Assembly: GCA_009823395.1 (NCBI GenBank)
Contig: CM020501.1
Coordinates: 13,539,361 to 13,603,360, forward strand
DNA: 64,000 nucleotides
Direction of reading: 5' to 3'
From: Thamnaconus septentrionalis
Lineage: Eukaryota > Chordata > Actinopteri > Tetraodontiformes > Monacanthidae
The position numbers and the translations under genes are program-made. The notes under the pieces are model-generated. The model ran no database searches. It saw nothing but the letters and a program-made list of their open reading frames with translations, and was not told where the DNA came from. Position 1 is the first letter of the stretch, and each line of letters begins with the position of its first letter. Of this stretch, positions 1-12,800 are shown piece after piece.

Positions 1-1103
1 ATGCACTTGCTTTTACAGACTGTTTTTTTGTTTTTTTTTGAGTGAAAGTTTCTTTTTCTTTTGAATGAGCAATAAAACTACAAATAATTGTTTTTGTTGT
101 TGTTGTTTTTTAAAAAGCAAATCAAAGCAGCTTCATCCTTTTTTTGCGTAGATGTCCCCCCGTACCCTTTCATTACCAGAAACTTCATTACCAGATTTAA
201 ACTAAAGGTGAAGAGCAATCGATCACTTCAGTCATTCCCAACTTATTTTACGGTAGCACTTTTCACCCCATACTAATGTCTAAAAACGTCAAGGTTGCTT
301 GTTTTCCTCTATAAATTATATTGACTGTCAAAATAAAAGAGGCGTCTATCTATAGAAGTCTAAGCAACGGCAGGGGTTGGAAACGTCTTTCTGCGTCACC
401 TAAAACGTTTTTTGTTCAAAGAAAAAAAAAGTACCATTTGTATAATAATGTATTATGTTTTACAAGTGAAACAACATGAGGGCCAGGGGAAATGAGACTT
501 TTATTTTTAGGGCGGAAGTTAGCTAATTACGTCTGGCTTGGCTTGACTTTATGCCGCAGCGACAGCGGCTCCGCGAAATAAACGACCGGCATCGGCAAGT
601 CCTGGGAGGGAGCCGCGGGTCACATGGCCGCATGTCGGCGTCGGGAGGTCAGTGTACCGGGGCGAGTCTGAGACGCCGACGCGCGAAATTGGCACGGACA
701 GTTAGTTTGCTTTAAACTACTTTATTGACCATAAAAGAGGAAGAGAAATCCCGAGACAAGTGAGCCTTGTGACTGCCGTCCGCAGGGAAGTTTCGCTTCT
801 CGCTTCTGTCTTTGAACTTTTCCAGAATACCTTGTTTACGCGACCGCGGCGCGGACAGGAAGTGGGATTTGAAACCGAAATCAACGACGGACTCATTGGG
901 AGTCATTTCGCTGTCTGTGGATAAGCTGCTCAAGAAGTGTTTAACCCTCCAGCTGTTGTTGGTGTTGGTGCCGGAGCCGCGGGTCTCAAACAGCTGACTC
1001 ACGGTGTGAAGGCCGAGCTGGGACCCCCGCGATGTGTGACCGGAACTCGGCAGAGTAGATGACAGCGGCCCCGCTGCTGCTGCTGTTGCTCTATGGGTGA
1101 AAG
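1..1103. promoter_or_regulatory. SMCR8 upstream region and 5' end
   Basis: No convincing coding gene is seen before the SMCR8 start codon at 1104. The first 500 bases are AT-rich and unremarkable. From about 540 to 1100 the sequence becomes CpG-rich with GC-rich stretches near 590-690 and 1040-1080, as expected for a housekeeping promoter and 5' UTR. A purine-rich GGAAG motif near 515 could be an ETS site. No TATA box is obvious and the transcription start cannot be placed from sequence alone. Confidence 0.45.
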
Positions 1104-1681
1104 ATGATCGGCTCACCGGACCTGCTGGCCTTCACCGGCACCGATGGCTTCGGAGAGGAGGAGGAGGAGGAAGACGAGCAGGCGACTCTACCTGAAGAAC
1201 TTTCCGTCCCGCTGGTGCCCCCAGCCCACCCCTGGACCACCGCCGCCCAGTTCCACCGGGACTTCATACTGGTGGCTGAGTTCTCCGAGCAGGTGTGTCA
1301 GCCTGTCGGAATGTATCCAGTTGTGTCCGATTGTATTTTTTGTTTACCGGTATTTTAGCAAGGCACGGAATCTCACCTGAATCCGAGTTTCGTTTCGAAT
1401 TTTTGTCATTCGTGTGAACTGAACTGTCGTTCCAATAGTGTGAGTAGTGTGCAAGGGCTGAATGGCATTTTTCTTATTGAGGAAGTGATATGATTAGAAA
1501 AAAGAAAAAAAAAATCTACGCAATCTGAGAACAAAGTGCAGTACATCAAGTTCACACTATCCATAAAATGAAGTAGGACAGCAGATGAGAGAGAAGAAAT
1601 GTAGCTTCAGTGAATTCTGGACTATAAACTCACAAAGCCCGAAATGGTGACAGCAAAAACTAGTGCATGTATATATACGTA

Positions 1682-1714
<33 letters not shown>

Positions 1715-4155
1715 GGATTTACATATAAACAATGACACTAAGAATACATCTGAATGTGTTGCTCAAATGAATGTTCTGAATTTTCAAATACTGTCTCCAG
1801 GTGGGACCCAAGCCCGTGCTGACGATCCCGGACGACCCCAGGGTCATCGGGTTGTTTGACCTCAACCACTTCTCCGTCCGCCTCATGTCCGTGGATTACC
1901 AGGCGTCCGGGCCCGGCCCGGTCTCGCCCTCCTCACCCGGGCCGCGCCTCAACTTCAGCGAGGACTCCGAGGTGATCCTGGGAGACTCGGCCCACGACGC
2001 CTTTGCCTACGTTCACCACATGACCCTGTACGACCTGGAGGCCCGGGGCATGGTGCGTCCCTTCTGCATGGCGTACGTGTGCTCGGACCAGGCCAAGCTG
2101 ACGGAGAACTTTGCCGAGCTGTCGGCCAGCTTCTCGCAGGCCTCGGACAGCCTCAAGACGGGGAACAGACAGGCCTTCTCTCTGGAGCTGCAGAGGAAGC
2201 TGCAGGAGCTGGAGTAAGATCTGCGTTTGCCAAGTATCACTCCTAGATTTTTGTTTTGTCTTCGGGTTTTCACATCGTGAAAGAGTGATATTCACATACC
2301 TCTAAGCCAGTGGCTCTCAACTGGTGGATTCTCAGGACCCACATTTTTTTTTTCCTTATCATGAAGCCGCAATCCCAATTTATTCCACAGCACTCAAATT
2401 TATTCCACAAAAATTGATAAATAGTGCAACAATACAGAATGCCTCCATCCAGTCATAATTATCATATGGAAGCATTGAATTGTGTGTCCTGCAAAATAAA
2501 TACCCACCATTTTCTCTATAAATTTACTTATTTTAAAATCAATTAAAAAAAAAAAAAAAAAAAGGGAAACTGCCCACAAAGACAAAGCCGTGACCCAATC
2601 AAAACAGCTCTGTTACTCACTTTTAGGTCATGACCCTCCAGTTGAGAAACACTGCCCTAAGAGGTATGTGAACTTCACCCTTTTACTTTGCCAATAAAAA
2701 AAAACAAAACAAAAAAAACCCTGTGTGATTTACATAGGATTTTATGGCCTGGTCATGTGATTGGACAACCTTGCATCTGCCAAGTTCAGTCGAGGCCAAT
2801 CAGATTCCTTCACCACCTGTGGAGCCTTTTGCAAAGAGAAGCTTCTCACTTTTGACCGCTTTTTAACTGCTGAGCCCCGCCCATAGCGACTGGCTCTTTA
2901 ATTTTTCTCGAAGGATTCTGATTGGTCTGCTGCTCAGATTCAGACAAGGGGAAAGTGATTTAGAAAAAACATTTTAGGAGGAATCTGTGGGATTTTACAC
3001 TTCAAAATGAGAGAATTAAAAAAAAACAGACCTTAGGTCAGGCATGAGCAAACTACGGCCCTAGGCCCATATGCGGCCCTTAAAACTTTCTAATCCAGGT
3101 CACCAAAACACTCCATCCATCTGCTCCTGCTCCGGCCCCTCGGTCAAATTTTAAAACCCATTGTGCCCACCAGTCAAAATGTTTGCCCTCCTCTGCCTTA
3201 GTTAGTTTAGGTGACCGCACTGTCAGGTGACCTCACTGTCAGGTGACCAGCGTCGCTAACCCCGCCCCTCTGGCCCCTCTCGCTCTCTGCCAGGTGCAAC
3301 TTCTTGACCCTGCAGCAGGAGGCGAAACGCCCCAACGTGGAGAGCGGCCTCTCCAAAGAGGAGGAGCTGGACGCGGCGCGGCTCTCCATCTCCACCCACA
3401 GAGACCTGCTCCGCCAGGTCACGTCCTACCCAAACAGGAAGCTGAAGCAGCCCGACTTCCTGCCCTACGACCCGGCAGACTCCCTCGCCGACGCTGCCGC
3501 GTTCCTGCCCCCCGAGCCCTGCTACGTTTTCCCCTCCTCCTCTCCCTCCTCCTCTCCTTCCTCCGGCTCAGAGAAGCACCTCAAACCCCTGCAGGAGCTC
3601 TGCAACCCCTACTTCCTGTCGCTGACGAAGGAGCAGCTCGCCACCGCCGAGCGCCGCCTGCGTGGCGATGGCAGCGCCCTGCGGACAGCCCGCCTGGCTG
3701 CCGCGCTGTCCCGCAGTTACCCCGCCGTCAACTTCCTGTTTGAGCTGAGCTGCCCGGATGACGCCGACGAGGGAGCGGGAGAGGGGGAGGGCGCCGAGGC
3801 GGAGCAGCAGCAGCAGCAGCCGGCCTCGTTCTCCTCCTGCGTGGAGGAGCTGCCCATCAAGATGGAGGCCGCGGCGGCGACCTCTGACCCCTGCGCGGAG
3901 ATGGCGGGAAGCGTGAGCAGCAGCGACAGCATCGAGGTGCTCGGCACGGAGAGGTCGTACCGCACGCAGCAACTCTCGGCCGGCTCAGACAGCAGAGGTA
4001 CAAATTAGGAACAGGCTCCCCGAAAAAAGGCTGCAGCAGTTCACTGATAGCAGAAAATGTATTTTTTATTATTATTTTTATTTAAATACAAAGGATCAAG
4101 TGCAAAGGATATGCTAAATGATGTAAATAATAATTGAACATACTAATTATTACTG

Positions 4156-4192
<37 letters not shown>

Positions 4193-7100
4193 GAAAGCTA
4201 CAGCAATTCACTGATAGTCAAAAATGTCTTTTTTTACATTTAGATACAAAGGATCTAGTACAAAGGATATAATAAATAATGTAAATAATAATTAAAAATG
4301 ATTATTTATTGTTATTATTATAAAAGCTATTCACTAATCGCAAAAAATGTCTGCCAAAGGATATACTGATTTATTTAAATACTGGTAATTTAACTGACAA
4401 TTCCTCAGCCAACAGTGCTAACTAAAGCTGAATTGCTCAACACAAACTGCAATTCTCATCACAGTACAAAACTTTTCAATGGGGAAACCGGAACATTTGA
4501 ACGCTGAACATGAAATGAAAACTGGATTTGTTTCAGTGAACGTGTTTGCTTTTCAAACAGAGACGGCAGGCGGGACGTGGGACGGCAGGCGCGTGCCCGC
4601 GGACGGCGGCGCCAGGCGGGGCCGAGCCTACGCCAGGCGGGCCAACAGCGAGGACAGCATCGAGGTGCTGAGCACCACCGAGTCCATCTTCCCCGACGAC
4701 CTCACGGCCATCAGCGAGGAGGAGGCCGAGCAGCAGCAGCAGGAGAGTGAGAGGAACGAGCTCCTTCGGGAGGAAGTCGCTCGTCTTCGCAAACTTCCGA
4801 GCCCTGCCAGCGGTGAGGTTCCTCCAGAGGAGGAGGAGCAGCTGGTGGAGGGGGAGACACCTGCAGCGATGACCGAGGCAGCGTCGGGTAAGCGGCCATG
4901 ACCCAATGACTCACAATTCAACGTTCATCATGTTTTCCTCTGTTCCAACTGTCCGGCTGAAAGTCACGCGCCAGACCTTTGTCCCGTCACAAAGTCATTT
5001 TTACAAGCCAATCAGTAATAGCTGCGCCCACGAAATCCTCATGTTTCCTCTTTTCATCATATCAGCCGTGCAGGCGTTCATGTTATTGTTACAAGAGGAA
5101 GCAACTCTGACACACAAGGACAGTGATCTACGCTGAAAATGTTGAACTGTCCCAGACCCTGTTCCTGTTCCTGTGCCATGTTCGCATCTACATTTTCCAC
5201 CCCAGAATCCAGAGGAGTTAATGTACCAGAGAATAGCATATTTAGCCCTTTGTTTGCAGCCACCTGCAAAAAGGCTCGCTTATAAACTTGTTGTTGAAAC
5301 TGGTGCGGTGTTGGACCGTCCACGTGTTTGTGAAGGGACACAAACAAGGTGGCCTTGAGGTCTCATTGTGATGTCACAGTGAGAACTGAACGCTTTAGCA
5401 CACACTTCCTGCAAAGTGCTACAAGCAGAAGTTAAAAGTCCAGTGTGTGATATTTGGCTTATGATTTATGGTTTTTATGTTGGGAAAAACTGGACTGGCC
5501 TGGAGAGACAGATTGTTGTTAGAAAACACGGATAAAGTTACACAGGCAAAGATTTTGCACAATATTGGGCACATTAGAACCCGATGTGATGCTAAAGATA
5601 AGAATACCGACTGAAACTCTGAGTACATGCTAACTAATACCACAGCAGTAAGCCCCTCCCCTGTCTCACGACTCTTGTCCAGACTCGGAGGTGGTGGTCA
5701 ATCAGCCGGTGCCCGACCTCCAGGTGAACTTCACCCCCCTGCTCATGCCGTCCGAGGCGGACGTGTGGCCGCCGAGCAGAGCTCCGCTCAGGATGCTCAG
5801 CCTGGACGAGGTGTCCGAAGCCACCAGCTCCTCGGACCCGCCCTCCCTGCAGCAGCCGCACGGCAGCTGCGACCCCAAGCGGAGGAGGAGGGCGGGGGTC
5901 CGGGCCCTGCGCTTCCTGCGGAGGAACTCCTTCTCGCAGCACGCCGTCTTCTGCCTGCTGAGCGGCCAGCCGCTGGTGGTGCTGGGAACGGACGAGAGCG
6001 CCGTCAGGAAGCTGGTGGAGGCGCTCAGCCTCTTCCTGCCCGGACCCGGACCCGACGGGAGCGCCGTGACGCCGTGTCTGACCACGCCCCTTCAGCTCAC
6101 CGACCTGCTGGCGTGGAGGCTGATCGGAATGCACAGGTCTGTCCCTACTTTCTGTTGGTTGTTGCATTGTTGTTGTTTTCTGGAAACTTTGAGTCAAGTG
6201 AAAGGAGGCCTGTGTTGGTTCTGGAGACTGAATCAGGAGGGAACAAACTGTGTTTTCCCAGAAATGGAAGCATATTTGGGGGTTGGAATTGGCTTTTTTT
6301 CCTCCAGATTTTCGGACATGTTCAGATTTGGATCTCTTTCCACCTTTATTGTGCTAAACCATAATAGAACGGTCATTCCTGCCATTTTTTTGGGCTCATC
6401 TGAGTCTTTACATTTTTTGAACGACTTTTTTTCCTCGATTTTTGGACGTTGAGATTTTGTGTTTTTTGTGTCTCTTTCTTGCTTTTTCATGCTAAACCAT
6501 CCTAGAAAAGTCTTCCCTGCGTAATTCGGGCTGATCTGGGACTTCACGACGGTGTATATGACTATTCTCTATTTTCAGACCTGTTGAGATTTTGCATCCT
6601 AGAACTCTTTTTCATGCTAAACTGTCCGGTGAGATTTGGGCAGATCTCAGACCTAAACACCTAAAATCTGCACCAAATATGGGATGCGATGTCACCAAAC
6701 AGTCGCATTTACAGAAAATAAATGGATGGTTATTTACATAGTCATCTTAGAAAGAGATGGATCTAATTCTATTGATGGTCTCCAAATCTACATGATGCTC
6801 CGCCATCAACCCGATTCAACGCCCTGCTTCCTTTCCTGCCCAGATCTCCCTCCACCTCCGCCGCCCTCCTCCACTCGCTGACTCGCTACAGCCGCTTCGT
6901 GGCGCTGCTGGACCTGGACCAGAAGACGCTGCGCTCCCCGGCGTACTCCGGCTCCCTCGTGGGCCGGCTGGCCAACCCGTACGCCAACATCCGCCACGGC
7001 TCCACCTACCTGCTGCACCTGGAGAGCGCCCTGACGGCGCTGAGCGGGCAGGCCCTCCTCTACACCTTCAGCCCGGCCCTGCAGCCTGGCGCCGGCCCGG

Positions 7101-7267
7101 GCGACGAATTCCTGCTGCGCCGAGGCCTCTGCGGCAGCCGGGACGACCTGAGCGTCATGCACTTCCTGTCCGATCTCATCAAGCAGCGGCACGCCGGACG
7201 TGGACCGCCCTCTTTGAGATTCTCCTACTGCTCCGTCCAGCTGCACAGGAACACTTACGTCCCGTGA
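1104..7267 (+). CDS. smcr8: SMCR8, C9orf72-complex DENN-family subunit
   Basis: Six coding exons join in frame: 1104-1292, 1801-2213, 3294-3997, 4561-4887, 5683-6136 and 6844-7267, giving 836 aa (human is about 937). All introns are GT-AG. Recognition rests on several conserved blocks: RDFILVAEFSEQVGPKP across the first junction, YVHHMTLYDLEARG and RPFCMAY in exon 2, the paired DSIEVL motifs in exons 3 and 4, LVVLGTDES in exon 5, and RLANPYANIRHGSTY and LLYTF in exon 6. SMCR8 has longin and DENN modules and forms a cytoplasmic complex with C9orf72 and WDR41. That complex acts as a GTPase-activating protein for small GTPases and links lysosomal nutrient sensing to autophagy. The central region is low-complexity, with Glu and Gln runs, and is shorter than in mammals. 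Teleosts may carry two copies (a and b) and I cannot decide which this is. Confidence 0.95.
1674..1714. repeat. (TA)n-rich microsatellite in SMCR8 intron 1
   Basis: A run of alternating TA about 35 bases long lies in intron 1, flanked by ACGTATG-type sequence. It has no coding role. Confidence 0.7.
2291..2672. mobile_element. hAT-like MITE in SMCR8 intron 2
   Basis: The sequence CAGTGGCTCTCAACTGG at 2308 and its imperfect complement CCAGTTGAGAAACACTG ending at 2654 form terminal inverted repeats of the type common in hAT elements. Outside them the arms continue: about 16 bases at 2291-2306 (ATACCTCTAAG core) are the complement of 2656-2672 (CTAAGAGGTAT core). The interior is AT-rich and noncoding. 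A relative lies at 9037-9306. Confidence 0.7.
3031..3203. mobile_element. short hAT-like MITE with near-perfect 8-bp duplication
   Basis: The left end, CAGGCATGAGCAAACTACGG at 3039, resembles the standard hAT end. The right end, GTTTGCCCTCCTCTG ending at 3195, is its imperfect complement. The flanking octamers CCTTAGGT (3031-3038) and CCTTAGTT (3196-3203) match at seven of eight bases, as expected for a hAT target-site duplication. The element is about 157 bp, noncoding, and sits just before SMCR8 exon 3. Confidence 0.7.
4150..4191. repeat. (TTA)n microsatellite in SMCR8 intron 3
   Basis: About twelve TTA units lie in a larger AT-rich block (4050-4340) that shows an internal near-duplication: the phrase on aaggatcaagtgcaaaggat near 4090 recurs near 4250. 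Noncoding. Confidence 0.6.
5426..5520. mobile_element. Left-end fragment of a TTAA-type MITE
   Basis: The segment starts with TTAAAAGTCCAGTGTGTGAT and continues with the TATTTGGCTTATGATTTAT interior seen in the complete copy at 14146-14380 (reverse strand). No matching right end was found nearby, so this looks like a truncated copy. Confidence 0.55.
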
Positions 7268-8290
7268 AGACGCAGTTGAGGGTCTCTCGGCGGTGGTTTC
7301 TCTGCAGAAGTACATGCAGCTGCATTTTTCTTTTTCTACCGGTGCAAAGCATCGTCGTGGTTACTCTGAATGCATGAGCTTACATTTCAGAAATGCTGGA
7401 CTAGTGCCCTAGTGTCACACTGCCATGAAATTCTTCAGCATGCTGGCAGCCTTGGCAGCTTTTTGTATGAATGTTTGATATATTTTGTCTGCAGCACATA
7501 CTGTATGAAGTTTAAAAGATTGGATTCTGAAATATTATTCCAACCCGTTTGTAAACTGCAGAAAATGAAAGTCAGTACTTGTTTGCCTGCTCCAGCTTTT
7601 CATAAAGTGTGCACTGTAAGGCACAGTTCTGGAAAGCAGTCCTTTGTCGTGTCACAAAGGGCTTCTACTACCTCCATCACGTCAGTGGCACCTGGCCCAG
7701 CCTGCTGTGTGTTTTGCCGTGGGGTGACGCTCCAAAGCCGCCTTGTTTTTGCCGAACACGGAAAGTCTAACGAAGCATGCGTTTTAGCAGGAGGCTGTAA
7801 ACAGAAGGCTAAATATGCAGATTTCTTAGGAAACGGCAGTTTAATAGTGTGAATTATCGCCGCTGGAGTCCAGCGTTGACAAGAAAGATGTGAAAATGGG
7901 TCAAATGTGAGTCTTTCAATGAAAGTGAAAAACAGATCTCTAGTGTAAACTTAATGTGGCATCAGAAACCGAGTGCAACTATTGCCTATTTGCAGTGACA
8001 TTTTCACCAGATAGGTGCAAGATGTCCTATTCACAGCAAACAGGCTTGACTGACTTCACCTTGAAAAACATGTTAATTGGTTGGTTGTTGTTTTTTTTAC
8101 ATTTCAGAATGAACAGCTTAAGTTATTTGAACTTGTGTAAAATCTGAATCATCCGCCCTGATTTACACTGAACCATTTTATCAATTAAAATAAGCTTGTT
8201 TTTGTGTTTGAATGAAAACAGTTTTATTTTCAAAGCAACGTCTTCATACAAGAAAGTCATTTTTATTTCAAAATAAAAAAAGAAAACTGT
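7268..8290 (+). other. SMCR8 3' UTR and polyadenylation region
   Basis: After the SMCR8 stop codon there is about 1 kb without a credible gene. Candidate plus-strand poly(A) signals are ATTAAA at 8184-8189 and AATAAA at 8272-8277. In the same 60 bases there are minus-strand signals (TTTATT at 8223-8228 and 8262-8267). This may therefore be a shared two-way termination zone for SMCR8 and the convergent minus-strand gene. The 3' UTR extents are inferred. Confidence 0.45.
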
Positions 8291-8865
8291 GATGAAAACA
8301 CATCTGAAACAAGTTCAACATTTTAGTGGAGAAGAAACTTCAAACGAAACCCATATACAGTATATATACCAAAAGGAAAAAACATCACTGAGCAGTCGAC
8401 TGGTGTGTTCGCAGTCCCTTCAGTGTGTTCCCACTCAAAACATCATCATCATTCTCATCATCTCCTGGAACACAAGCTTGGAATCAAGGCCTGTGGCAAA
8501 GTGGAACAAAAAGTCAACACAGAGACACTTAATCAGCGGTTCAAAGAAAGAAAAACACAGACACTTGAGCCATTGTGCAAACAGTCAACCTTGACGAGAG
8601 ACAAGAGCACACACTACATTCACGACTGACAATTTGCTTTATGAGAATCCATAACAAGCAGTCACGGGCCATGACAATCAATATGCGTTGTTCACAACAG
8701 CAGGTTTTCACAGTGAAGCCATCTTCTCTGATCACTGAGCCACAACAGGAAGTTCTATTACAATCAGAGCCTTTTCTTACCAGGCAAGTTGCCTATGAGG
8801 AAGTGTAATATATTATTTAATTGGAATTATTTAACCAGACACAAGAGGGCAGCAGTGATACAGTT

Positions 8866-9003
8866 ATTCATTCATTCATTCATCTTCTATGCCCGCTTAT
8901 TCCAATTCAGGGTCACGGGGGTCTGCTGGTGCCTATCCCAGCTGCCTTAGGGCGAAGGCAGGGTGACACCCTGGACAAGTCGCCAGTTCATCGCAGGGCG
9001 TGA
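8866..9003. repeat. Dispersed fish repeat with (ATTC)n end
   Basis: An ATTC tandem run is followed by the phrase GCCTATCCCAGCTGCC and then by GACACCCTGGACAAGTCGCC. This combination is a very common dispersed repeat in teleost genomes. I recognise the sequence but do not assign it confidently to a superfamily. Noncoding. Confidence 0.6.
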
Positions 9004-9036
9004 TACAGTTAATAGCTTCTAAAATATGAACTAAGC

Positions 9037-9306
9037 CAGTGATTCTCAACTGGTGGAGTCTTTGGACACGCATTTTTTCCTTTTAATGAAGTCACAATCC
9101 AAATTTATACCACAGAACTCAATTTGTTTGCACAAAAATAAAAACGTTTCTTTCTATCATGTCTAGTAAATAAATTATTGAAATTATCAAATTGTTTTTC
9201 CTGCAAAATAAATGTCCAATATTTTCTCTATAAATTTCTATATTTTAAGATCCTTTACCGCAACCCAATCAAAACAGCTCTGCAACCCACCGGTTGGGAA
9301 ACAATG
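9037..9306. mobile_element. hAT-like MITE, second copy
   Basis: The left end CAGTGATTCTCAACTGGTGG and right end CACCGGTTGGGAAACAATG are degenerate inverted repeats related to the element at 2291-2672. Both share interior phrases including CAACCCAATCAAAACAGCTC. Noncoding. Confidence 0.65.
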
Positions 9307-9565
9307 AACTAAAGTAATATTGCACTGAACTGATACACTTTTTTTTTCAGGGTGAGCTAGAAATATCAAAAACTTTATGATTTATAAGGTACATAAGACA
9401 AGCAATGTTCTAGAACTGGATTTCCAAGTTCCAAACAAAATTGCAAAAGAGTTGAGAGGTTTGTAAGACTTACAGCTGATACTGCAGCGCTCTGGCCGTA
9501 CAGAGAGGAGTTCAGCAGGCACTGGGCTGCCTGCAGCAGGATGAGGATATAAGAACAATGATAAG

Positions 9566-9691
<126 letters not shown>

Positions 9692-9814
9692 AAGAAGAAC
9701 ACAGAACAGAGCAGCGCGTGAAACCCACAGCCGTCCATCAATACTGTCAGGTGTTGTGTTGACGAAAAGAAGACAATGATTGTTTCCTGAACTAAGTTGT
9801 GAATGAGACGCAGC

Positions 9815-12800
9815 TCACTGGTGCCGTTGTGACTGGAGGAGGCTGCGGAGGACCGGAAAAATATTGCACTGATCTGGAAGAGAAATGAAGACAAACACGT
9901 TTTTAGTGATTGCTGGCTCATCGACACAGCAACATTTACCGTAGCGGTTGTGCATGTTTGGCCAACGGTTGGACAGGAAATGATGAATTCAGGAAAACAG
10001 AAAAAAGCTGGAATGTAACAATAAGCTTCATGTCACAAAGAAGAAAAGCCTGTTCAGTACCATTTAATAAGGGGCCATTACACTGAACAGACATCCTGGC
10101 CATGACAAGTCTGCTGTCCTGGGACCTCCTTGTTAAGTTATTCTAAGTTGGATATTCAACTTTAAATGCTCTGGGTTGAGCCTCTATATTTTTATATTCC
10201 ACACATAATGAAACAACTGGAGAGTTTCAAGCGTTGGACAATAAAGAAACATCCACAGGGTGAGATTTTCCTCCAACTCAAGAATCATACCGAAGTCTAG
10301 AGACTGTGGACAACGGCATGTAGTTCCCTCATGAGGCCACAAGAGGTCAGAAGGCACGAAGACGGTCGCCGGTGAGCTCAGATCTATCTTTCAGTCTGAG
10401 TCACGGCCAGGCTTTAGTAACTGTAACGAAACATCTCCACACGCTCACCTGCGCTGTGCTCCAACTCCTCCGTCACCTCCTGGGAGAAGGAAGACAGACG
10501 ACCCGAGCCGCAGGCCAGAAAGTCCCAGAACCACTCCAGAGCCCACAGGTTGTCCTGAAGACGCACAGGACCAAACCGGAAGTGCCCTTTAAGCCGCTTC
10601 AATGGTTTAATTTTTACAGTATAACGTTCGTCGGGATGTTCACACGACGTCGAAGCCGCTTCAAAAAAAAGAAAAAGAAAAAAAAAGTGGACCAAGAAGT
10701 AACAAAAGAACCGGAAGTTACCTTGAACGTATTGAACACAGGGAGGATTGGAAGGAGAGGAGAGTGAAGGACTCTCAGGCCCAGCGCCCCTGTTACCAGC
10801 AGCAGCAAAGACTGCTCTGGGTAGGACTGTTGACAAAAAAAGCACACAAACAAAACAAAAAAAAATAGTTAAAAAAACAACAACAACAACAACAGCAATG
10901 AAGAATTGTCACATTTAACTGCTGCCTTCAGGCCTGTCCAGGGTCAACATACGTCCTGAAAGTATCGAGGGATGCAGACTTTTGACCAGACCGTGTCATC
11001 CATCAGCACAGAGCGCACAATTCCCTTTGCGTCCTGAATCCGGACGCCAGAGAAACACAAAAAATAAACAAATAATGCAGACTGAAAAAAAGTTGTCTCA
11101 AATCAATGTAAAATCATTTTTGAAAACAACTCGAATCACAATAAACAGGCATACAGTTAGAAACTTGGCAGACGGTGATGTGAGGGGGACCTGTGAACTC
11201 AGGGGGGTGTTGACGACTGTGAGCAAACTGATCCAGCACTCGGCCTGCAACACACAGGGACGAGGTGTCACAATACAGTAGGACACGTTGGACCGTGCGG
11301 TAGAGGGATTTCTGGCGCATCATCGGCTGAATGTTTTGCTCAGAAATCACAGAGGCTATGTTTACTGAGCCTGTGCTGAGAAATGACTGAACCAGTGGCC
11401 TTCACACCTGTAGACTGAGTGTCAAGATATTTGAGAAGGCAGGAGAGGAGGAACTCAATCACTGAGGGCACAAGACAAGAAACTGTACTTTTCTGCTCAA
11501 TCGCTTCCTACCTGTTTTCCCCAGAGGATGAGAGGTGTTCGGAGTTGCTGATTGGCTAAGGGACTAACAGCCTGTTTGTTTTTAAGGATGGCTTACATCA
11601 CTTCCACACTGGAAGGAACGCAAACGTCCTCAAGAAGGGTTGCCTCCTAGTTTCTTTAAGCATGAAAGTGAAGTTCTTCTTCGTTCGCTGAAGGTTTGTG
11701 GACTCACGTCGTTGAAGACAGCAGGGCAGCACCTCTGAACGCTGATGGCAAACTTGACCAGAGCCTCGCGCTTCAGAGGAACAGCACCTGGACACCATAG
11801 TTTTACTTCTGGTGAGGAAATCTTGTCCCATTTTTTTTATATATATACATATATATGATAATAAAATGATAATAAGAAATTATTATAATTTTTTTTTAAG
11901 TAGAAAAAATCTGTCCTCTTCGTCAGACCTTTGATTGCATTCCACTCGACATTAGCATAGCATAGTTGCGCCGGCTGAGTGACGACCAGCGGCGGCGCTG
12001 TGGCCTTTCTGAGGACGCAGAGGTAGAAGATGAAGAGGTGGGACGTGAGGCGGGCAGCCGGGGCGTTGATTGCCGACAGCATGTTCATCACAGCCGAGCG
12101 GAAGTCTCCGTCCATGCACAAGAAAAAGGGGATGAGGTCTTGCGCCTGCTCGAGGCTGCACAGTACAAACAAACAAACAAATAAACAAGTCAAACTAACA
12201 AAAATCGTGCAACTTCTCAATTTTGAAAAAAAAAAAAAGATTCAAACACTCACAGTTTGGGTTCATCAGACTGGACGACCCACAGGTAGCGACACAACTC
12301 TCTGTACCTGACGTTGCAATCATTTGAATTATGATTAGTTTATAAAATAAATAAATAAAAAAAACGCATAAAGGCACATGTGACTTCAACTAGGTTTTGG
12401 TGTGTAATATTTGGCCTGATTTATGTATTGGTAAACACTACTGTGAGCTGCCCATAAATACATTAATACACAATACTAATAATAATAAGTAATTTGTTTT
12501 TTTAAAGTAATTTAAAAGTAATTTGTTTTTCCTACCCTGAGAACAGTTCTCATAAATATATGTGTACGAATATACATATAGCAAGGGTCTTGCTCCCAGT
12601 TAGCTGCCATCTTGCACCACCATATTTTCTAAGGAAGCCTGGTGTGGACAATCCAGCTGCCTGACAGCGCCTTTCATAGTTAGGGTGACTGCTCGCATCT
12701 TCAAATAAAGGAGGTGGGGGAGGTATCCAGGTTTGGGTGGGCAGGCCACCGTAGTTCAGTGGTAAGCTCAGGAGGGGGAGAAAGAGTTAGAGACGCTGCA

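Noticed and set aside
12740..12770. tRNA-like A box (TAGTTCAGTGGT) as a tRNA gene
   Set aside because: No B box or cloverleaf follows, and the position is inside the interior of a MITE.
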